Under the pieces are notes generated by a model. It did not search any database. It had not been told where the DNA came from and was given only the letters and a program-made list of their open reading frames with translations. From NCBI RefSeq assembly GCF_001270065.2, contig NZ_LFYT02000001.1, forward strand, positions 124,001 through 188,000: a stretch of DNA of 64,000 nucleotides. The letters run 5' to 3'. Origin of the DNA: Limnohabitans planktonicus II-D5 (GTDB lineage Bacteria; Pseudomonadota; Gammaproteobacteria; Burkholderiales; Burkholderiaceae_C). The translations under genes were made by a program, and so were the position numbers. This document shows positions 59,691 to 64,000 of the stretch, piece by piece; the first letter of the stretch is position 1; the number at the start of each line of letters is the position of its first letter.

Positions 59691-59706
59691 TGTTTCACGT
59701 GAAACA
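59691..59706. other. parS site 1 (exact 16-mer)
   Basis: TGTTTCACGTGAAACA matches the bacterial parS consensus at all 16 positions. It lies in the intergenic region upstream of the LysE/parA/parB transcription unit. Confidence 0.95.
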
Positions 59707-59878
59707 CAATTTGTTCAAGTCTTCCGTTTATCTGTCGGATTAGGAGAGCAGAAAATGTCTTGTGGCAATGTGTGTAAACCGCATCTTCTATGGAAGGTGA
59801 TAGCGCTGCTGATGAAGATCGATCCGGCCCTTTGAAGTCTGCAGAGTGACTTCAATCTTGCACCTTGTTGGAGCTATG

Positions 59879-60045
59879 GATTCGGCCCTGTGAAGTTTTC
59901 AATTCCCAAAGATCTTGTAGGTCGGCACTCGTAGACCCCGACATGGGCCTGTGCCGAAGCGGCCAAACGTCGGACTCTTCGAGTGCCGACCTACGAGATG
60001 ACATGTCTCACACATTTCAAACTTCAGCGTGCCTGATCAATAGCC
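59879..60045. repeat. MITE-like element with paired REP hairpins and terminal inverted repeats
   Basis: The left end GGATTCGGCCCTGTGAAG then TTTTCAAT and the reverse complement of the right end TTGATCAGGCACGCTGAAG then TTTGAAAT form imperfect terminal inverted repeats of about 27 bp. The core at 59917-59994 holds GTCGG-CACTCGTAGACC-CCGAC and GTCGGACTCTTCGAGTGCCGAC facing each other. Confidence 0.8.
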
Positions 60046-60229
60046 CTGCTGGCGATCTGACGCTTGAGGACCACAGACTTTTCGCTTGAAGTTCAAGCTC
60101 CCACATCATTCGCCCAACTGGCAGCACTGCTAAGCGCTCATCAGGCTGAATCTGTAGAGAATTATGATTTTCGATCATCTCCGGAATTTTTCTTCAACCA
60201 CGCTTCTGAAACTGGTGACGGATCAACCC

Positions 60230-60883
60230 TCAGACCAAGCTCAACGAAGGCTTCAACCAGACCATGCACCTTTCGACATCCAGGCCAGGTACGGTCAATG
60301 GTTCCACGTGAAACACCTTCACGTCTGATGGCAAGGCATCGATTTCGTCTTGCGGGTGTTTGCCTTTCATGGCCATCCACACCCCCCCATCAGCCAAAGC
60401 CGATCGAGACCAGTTCACAAAGTCAGGCAATGAAGCAAAGGCACGCGAACAAATGACCTGGTAAGGCTCTGTCAATGACTCAACGCGTGCATGCAAACCC
60501 TTCAAATTCGTCAACTTCAAACTCGCGGCCACTTGCTGGACAAAGGCCGCTTTTTTGGCCACTGTGTCCACACAGGTCACATGGAGTTCGGGCATGCAGA
60601 TGGCCAAAACAACGCCTGGCAAACCCCCACCCGACCCCACATCCAAAACCCGTATGGGCTCGCCCAGCGTATGACGGGTCAATGGTGCAATGGCTGTGAG
60701 GCTGTCGAGCAGGTGGTGTGTGAGCATCTCCGCGGGATCACGCAAGGCTGTCAAGTTATAGACCTTGTTCCACTTCTGGATCAACCCCATGTAATCCAGC
60801 AAGCGTTGCTGCTGTTCAGCTGACAAGTTCAAGCTCATCGCCTGCACACCGGTGCTCAAGCCATGGGCCAAGGTATCGGTCAT
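60230..60883 (-). CDS. rsmG: 16S rRNA (guanine-N7)-methyltransferase RsmG
   Basis: A 217-residue SAM-dependent methyltransferase that modifies G527 of 16S rRNA. The SAM site is [43 protein letters not shown] and [14 protein letters not shown] are family blocks. The start overlaps the mnmG stop by 4 bp (ATGA), the classical gidA-gidB coupling. A near-match parS lies inside the 3' part of the gene. Confidence 0.95.
   Translation of the reverse strand: MTDTLAHGLSTGVQAMSLNLSAEQQQRLLDYMGLIQKWNKVYNLTALRDPAEMLTHHLLDSLTAIAPLTRHTLGEPIRVLDVGSGGGLPGVVLAICMPELHVTCVDTVAKKAAFVQQVAASLKLTNLKGLHARVESLTEPYQVICSRAFASLPDFVNWSRSALADGGVWMAMKGKHPQDEIDALPSDVKVFHVEPLTVPGLDVERCMVWLKPSLSLV
60300..60315. other. parS-like site (14/16) inside rsmG
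   Basis: GGTTCCACGTGAAACA differs from the parS consensus at two positions of one half and retains the CACGTG core. Confidence 0.65.
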
Positions 60884-62850
60884 GCGTTTTGGCTTTCTTC
60901 CACAGGATTCATGAAACCCTTGAACCCACCCTTCTTCAGGTGAATCAACAGCAGCGACACACTGGCTGGCGTGATGCCAGAAATGCGTGAAGCCTGGCCC
61001 AAGGTTTCAGGGCGGTGCTTGGCCAACTTCTGGCGGGCTTCAATTGACAAGGCTGAGACCTGCATGTAATCCAGGGTTTCAGGCAATCGCAGGTGTTCAT
61101 AAAAAGCCGCACGTTCCACTTCGCCCTTCTGGCGGTCAATGTAGCCCGAATATTTGGCGGCAATTTCAACCTGCTCGATCACCGTTTCACTGAGGTCACC
61201 CAGTGTTTCACGTGAAACATCTGCACAAGCCATGCGACCACCATCCAAAGACATCAGCGCTTGGTAAGTCACATTGGGTCTGCGAAGCAAGTCAAACAAG
61301 TTGTGCTCATGCTCAATCGCCTTGCCCAAAACCCGGATCGATTCTTCTGCTACCAAATTGCGAGGGTTAACCCAAGTGGATTTCAAGCGTTCTGTTTCAC
61401 GTGAAACAGCATCGCGTTTGCGGCTGAGAGCGTCCCAGCGGGCATCATCAACCAGACCCATCTGACGGCCCACTTCTGTCAGGCGGGCATCGGCGTTGTC
61501 CTCACGCAATTGCAATCGGAACTCGGCACGGCTGGTGAACATGCGGTAGGGCTCGGTCACGCCTTGCGTGACCAGATCATCCACCAACACACCCAGATAA
61601 GCCTGATCGCGTGCAGGCGTCCAGGCCGATTCGCCTCGACATTGCAGCGCGGCATTGATGCCCGCAAACAAACCTTGGGCTGCAGCTTCTTCGTAACCGG
61701 TTGTGCCGTTGATTTGACCCGCAAAGAACAAGCCTTGTATCTGCTTGGTCTCAAAGCTGTTTTTCAGCGCACGCGGGTCAAAGTAGTCGTATTCGATCGC
61801 GTAACCCGGGCGCAGGATGTGGCAGTTTTCCAGTCCCTTCATCGAACGCACCAGGTCGTACTGGATGTCAAATGGCAAGCTGGTCGAAATGCCGTTGGGG
61901 TAGTACTCGTGCGTAGTCAGACCTTCGGGCTCCAAGAAAATCTGATGACTGTCCTTGTCAGTAAAGCGGTTGATCTTGTCCTCGACGCTCGGGCAATAGC
62001 GCGGGCCCACGCCTTCGATCTTGCCGGTGAACATGGGGCTGCGGTCAAAGCCGGAGCGGATGATGTCGTGAGTGCGCTCGTTGGTGTGGGTGATCCAGCA
62101 AGGCATTTGCTGAGGGTGCATTTGCGCATTGCCCATGAAGCTGAACACGGGCACGCCATCATCAGGGTTCATGCCGCCAGGCATGCCGTCGCCGGGCTGC
62201 TCGCTGCACTTGGAAAAGTCGATGGTGCGGCCATCCAGACGCGGCGGTGTGCCGGTCTTCAAGCGCCCTTGCGGTAACTGGAGTTCTTTCAAGCGTGCCG
62301 ACAGGCTGACAGCCGGCGGGTCGCCCGCTCGGCCGGCAGCATAGTTCTGCAAGCCCACATGGATCTTGCCATCCAAAAAAGTGCCGGCCGTCAGCACCAC
62401 CGTGCGCGAACGAAAACGGATGCCCACTTGCGTCACGGCGCCCACCACGCGGTCGCCTTCAACCATCAAATCATCGACTGCCTGCTGGAACAGCCACAGA
62501 TTGGGCTGGTTCTCGAGCATGCGGCGGATGGCTGCTTTGTAGAGGATGCGGTCGGCCTGGGCTCGGGTGGCACGCACAGCCGGACCTTTGGAGCTGTTGA
62601 GAATACGGAACTGGATACCGCCCTCATCCGTGGCCAGCGCCATGGCACCACCCAGGGCGTCGACTTCTTTGACCAAGTGGCCCTTACCGATGCCGCCAAT
62701 GCTGGGGTTGCAGCTCATCTGCCCCAGCGTCTCGATGTTGTGGCTGAGCAAGAGCGTCTTGCTGCCCATGCGCGCTGCGGCCAATGCCGCTTCGGTGCCG
62801 GCATGGCCGCCACCGACCACGATCACGTCGAATTCTTGAGGGTAAAGCAT
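60880..62850 (-). CDS. mnmG: tRNA uridine-5-carboxymethylaminomethyl modification enzyme MnmG (GidA)
   Basis: A 656-residue FAD protein that with MnmE forms cmnm5U at tRNA wobble positions. The N-terminal FAD motif is [23 protein letters not shown], then [55 protein letters not shown] and the C-terminal [19 protein letters not shown]. The ATG at 62850 is favoured; the frame is open to 62916. Two exact parS sites lie within the coding sequence and encode V-S-R-E-T in the segments [13 protein letters not shown] and [11 protein letters not shown]. Confidence 0.96.
   Translation of the reverse strand: MLYPQEFDVIVVGGGHAGTEAALAAARMGSKTLLLSHNIETLGQMSCNPSIGGIGKGHLVKEVDALGGAMALATDEGGIQFRILNSSKGPAVRATRAQADRILYKAAIRRMLENQPNLWLFQQAVDDLMVEGDRVVGAVTQVGIRFRSRTVVLTAGTFLDGKIHVGLQNYAAGRAGDPPAVSLSARLKELQLPQGRLKTGTPPRLDGRTIDFSKCSEQPGDGMPGGMNPDDGVPVFSFMGNAQMHPQQMPCWITHTNERTHDIIRSGFDRSPMFTGKIEGVGPRYCPSVEDKINRFTDKDSHQIFLEPEGLTTHEYYPNGISTSLPFDIQYDLVRSMKGLENCHILRPGYAIEYDYFDPRALKNSFETKQIQGLFFAGQINGTTGYEEAAAQGLFAGINAALQCRGESAWTPARDQAYLGVLVDDLVTQGVTEPYRMFTSRAEFRLQLREDNADARLTEVGRQMGLVDDARWDALSRKRDAVSRETERLKSTWVNPRNLVAEESIRVLGKAIEHEHNLFDLLRRPNVTYQALMSLDGGRMACADVSRETLGDLSETVIEQVEIAAKYSGYIDRQKGEVERAAFYEHLRLPETLDYMQVSALSIEARQKLAKHRPETLGQASRISGITPASVSLLLIHLKKGGFKGFMNPVEESQNA
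61204..61219. other. parS site 2 (exact), inside mnmG
   Basis: TGTTTCACGTGAAACA, all 16 positions matching the consensus, read through by mnmG as V-S-R-E-T. Confidence 0.95.
61393..61408. other. parS site 3 (exact), inside mnmG
   Basis: TGTTTCACGTGAAACA again, 189 bp from site 2 (a multiple of three), also encoding V-S-R-E-T. The palindrome extends one base further on each side (C...G). Confidence 0.95.
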
Positions 62851-63189
62851 GAAATATCTGCCTCGTTGAAAGGCCAAAAAATAGGCGCCGCCTGCGCCAT
62901 GGGCCTGGCCTGCCACGGGCCGGGCTGATCTGCTTATTTTACAGGCAGGTATTTAGTCGCAGATCGTTACTCGCAGAATCCAACATTTTTGGTTTCTGCA
63001 CAAGCCGATGTCGGGGTCTTTGACCGCCGACCTACAACATGCTTGAGCATTGAAAACTTCACAGGGCCGAGTCCACCGGTTTATGCACAAAGCGCATGAT
63101 CTAACAGCCAAGAAGCCTTGGACAGGGCACCATGGTCTCCATAACATCTCGCATCACTGACGATCGGTCAGATTCACGAAAGACCAACC
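62851..63189. other. Intergenic region with a decayed REP-like element and a palindrome
   Basis: A degenerate paired element lies at about 62960-63033; its right half GTCGGGGTCTTTGACCGCCGAC is still self-complementary (GGTC-TTT-GACC) while its left half is mutated. The flank TTGAAAACTTCACAGGG matches other element ends. CTGAC-GATCG-GTCAG at 63157-63171 is a perfect inverted repeat close to the gdhA start and may be an operator. No gene was seen. Confidence 0.6.
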
Positions 63190-64000
63190 ATGTCCAACCC
63201 TGTCGCAGGCCATACCGCCACAAGCCAACACGCCCTGCCCTCTTACCTCAATGCCGATCATGTCGGTCCCTGGGGCATTTACCTTCAACAAGTTGACCGC
63301 GTCACGCCCTATTTGGGCAAGCTTTCACGCTGGGTCGAAACCCTCAAACGACCCAAACGCGCATTGATCGTGGATGTGCCCATCGAACTGGACAACGGCA
63401 CCATGGCCCACTTTGAGGGTTACCGTGTGCAGCACAACACCAGCCGAGGCCCCGGCAAAGGGGGCGTGCGCTTTCACCAGGATGTGACCTTGTCCGAAGT
63501 CATGGCCCTTTCGGCCTGGATGTCGGTCAAAAACGCTGCGGTCAACCTGCCTTTTGGGGGCGCCAAAGGCGGCATCCGCGTCGACCCCAAAACGCTTTCA
63601 CGCGGTGAACTCGAACGCCTGACGCGCCGCTACACCAGCGAGATTGGCATCATCATCGGTCCCACCAAAGACATTCCTGCGCCTGACGTCAACACCAACG
63701 AGCAAACCATGGCCTGGATGATGGACACCTACTCGATGAATGAAGGCTCCACGGCCACAGGCGTCGTCACAGGTAAGCCCATTGCCTTGGGTGGCTCACT
63801 GGGCAGGCGTGAAGCCACCGGCCGGGGTGTGTTCACCGTGGCGCAAGAAGCGGCACAACACATCGGCATGGACATCCAGACCGCCCGTGTCGCCGTCCAA
63901 GGGTTTGGCAATGTCGGGGGCATCGCCGCCAAATTGTTTGCCCAAACAGGCGCTCTGGTGGTGGCTGTGCAAGACCATGGCGGCACGATTTATAAGGAAG
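63190..64000 (+). CDS. gdhA: Glu/Leu/Phe/Val dehydrogenase (glutamate dehydrogenase), 3' end outside the window
   Basis: The first 270 codons are present. The N-terminal dimerisation domain contains [55 protein letters not shown], with the catalytic Lys in PFGGAKGG, and [28 protein letters not shown]. The nucleotide-binding motif [20 protein letters not shown] begins the second domain. It would interconvert glutamate and 2-oxoglutarate; NAD versus NADP preference cannot be judged from this part. The gene continues past 64000. Confidence 0.95.
   Translation, partial: MSNPVAGHTATSQHALPSYLNADHVGPWGIYLQQVDRVTPYLGKLSRWVETLKRPKRALIVDVPIELDNGTMAHFEGYRVQHNTSRGPGKGGVRFHQDVTLSEVMALSAWMSVKNAAVNLPFGGAKGGIRVDPKTLSRGELERLTRRYTSEIGIIIGPTKDIPAPDVNTNEQTMAWMMDTYSMNEGSTATGVVTGKPIALGGSLGRREATGRGVFTVAQEAAQHIGMDIQTARVAVQGFGNVGGIAAKLFAQTGALVVAVQDHGGTIYKE

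Larger units (their letters stand above)
59619..60229. other. Intergenic region with parS and a REP-like element
   Basis: This 611-bp gap separates the lysE-parAB unit from rsmG. Besides parS site 1 it contains a lone element end (GATCCGGCCCTTTGAAG at about 59824) and a complete paired element at 59879-60045. No convincing protein-coding frame or RNA gene was found in it. Confidence 0.6.

Noticed and set aside
59619..60229. Replication origin (oriC)
   Set aside because: parS sites are present, but no cluster of DnaA boxes or dnaA/dnaN genes was seen; the origin may be near but is not shown here.
1..64000. rRNA and tRNA genes, prophage or insertion-sequence transposase
   Set aside because: No tRNA cloverleaf, rRNA segment, integrase or transposase coding sequence was recognised on either strand by reading alone; a covariance-model scan would be needed to exclude small RNAs.

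Overview
The window reads as chromosomal DNA of a betaproteobacterium in the order Burkholderiales, most likely a Comamonadaceae/Limnohabitans-type freshwater bacterium. The reasons are a Burkholderiales-type porin, a Bug-family solute-binding protein, a recA-recX pair, many acyl-CoA catabolic genes, about 60% GC, and a mnmG-rsmG-parS-parA-parB segment of the kind usually found near the replication origin. This lineage call is inference from gene families; no 16S rRNA or tRNA gene was seen.

Layout. 1-12.6 kb, nearly all minus strand: a YhdH/AcuI-type reductase (cut by the edge), GMC oxidoreductase, enolase-superfamily dehydratase, aldehyde dehydrogenase and a porin; then a proXWV-type betaine ABC transporter, an aldo/keto reductase and a formaldehyde-activating-enzyme (Fae) homologue, divergent from a gabD-like dehydrogenase and a PQ-loop protein. 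12.6-18.7 kb: recX-recA with a LexA-type SOS promoter, a MarR-type regulator, a 1.4-kb array of hairpin repeats and a two-component pair. 18.8-29.3 kb: a second array, then a minus-strand beta-oxidation region (RidA, enoyl-CoA isomerase/hydratase, dienoyl-CoA-reductase-like SDR, acyl-CoA ligase, acyl-CoA dehydrogenase, FabG-like SDR, two MaoC proteins, SCPx-type thiolase), interrupted by a tandem triplication. 29.6-31.6 kb: toxin-antitoxin island with a duplicated remnant. 31.6-35.7 kb: AraC regulator, AMACR-like racemase and a second ligase. 35.9-43.8 kb: brnTA, dapD, yjjJ, acetoacetyl-CoA synthetase, corrinoid adenosyltransferase and an FAD-linked D-hydroxyacid dehydrogenase. 43.8-53.2 kb: three amidases, a Bug solute-binding protein and two paralogous LuxR regulators, with two more repeat arrays. 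53.2-64 kb: two hybrid kinases, parB, a small hydrolase, parA, LysE exporter, parS cluster, rsmG, mnmG and the start of a glutamate dehydrogenase gene.

How it fits together. An SCPx-type thiolase, an AMACR-type racemase with its His/Asp pair, a DECR-type SDR, an acyl-CoA dehydrogenase and two ligases suggest oxidation of methyl-branched or isoprenoid-like acids. A 17-bp motif (16/17 identical) lies upstream of both the thiolase and ligase-racemase operons and is a candidate site for the AraC regulator between them. In the amidase region an inverted repeat of the form CAYCCT-N8-AGGRTG lies 53-76 bp upstream of amidase, Bug and LuxR start codons, implying a local LuxR regulon for uptake and hydrolysis of an amide compound.

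The most striking non-coding signal is a family of REP-like hairpins (GTCGG...CCGAC plus GTAGGTCGG/CCGACCTAC) in four tandem arrays and about nine isolated sites. Their loop-proximal stems change in a compensated way. Three exact parS sites and one near match lie within 1.7 kb; two exact ones are inside mnmG and encode V-S-R-E-T.
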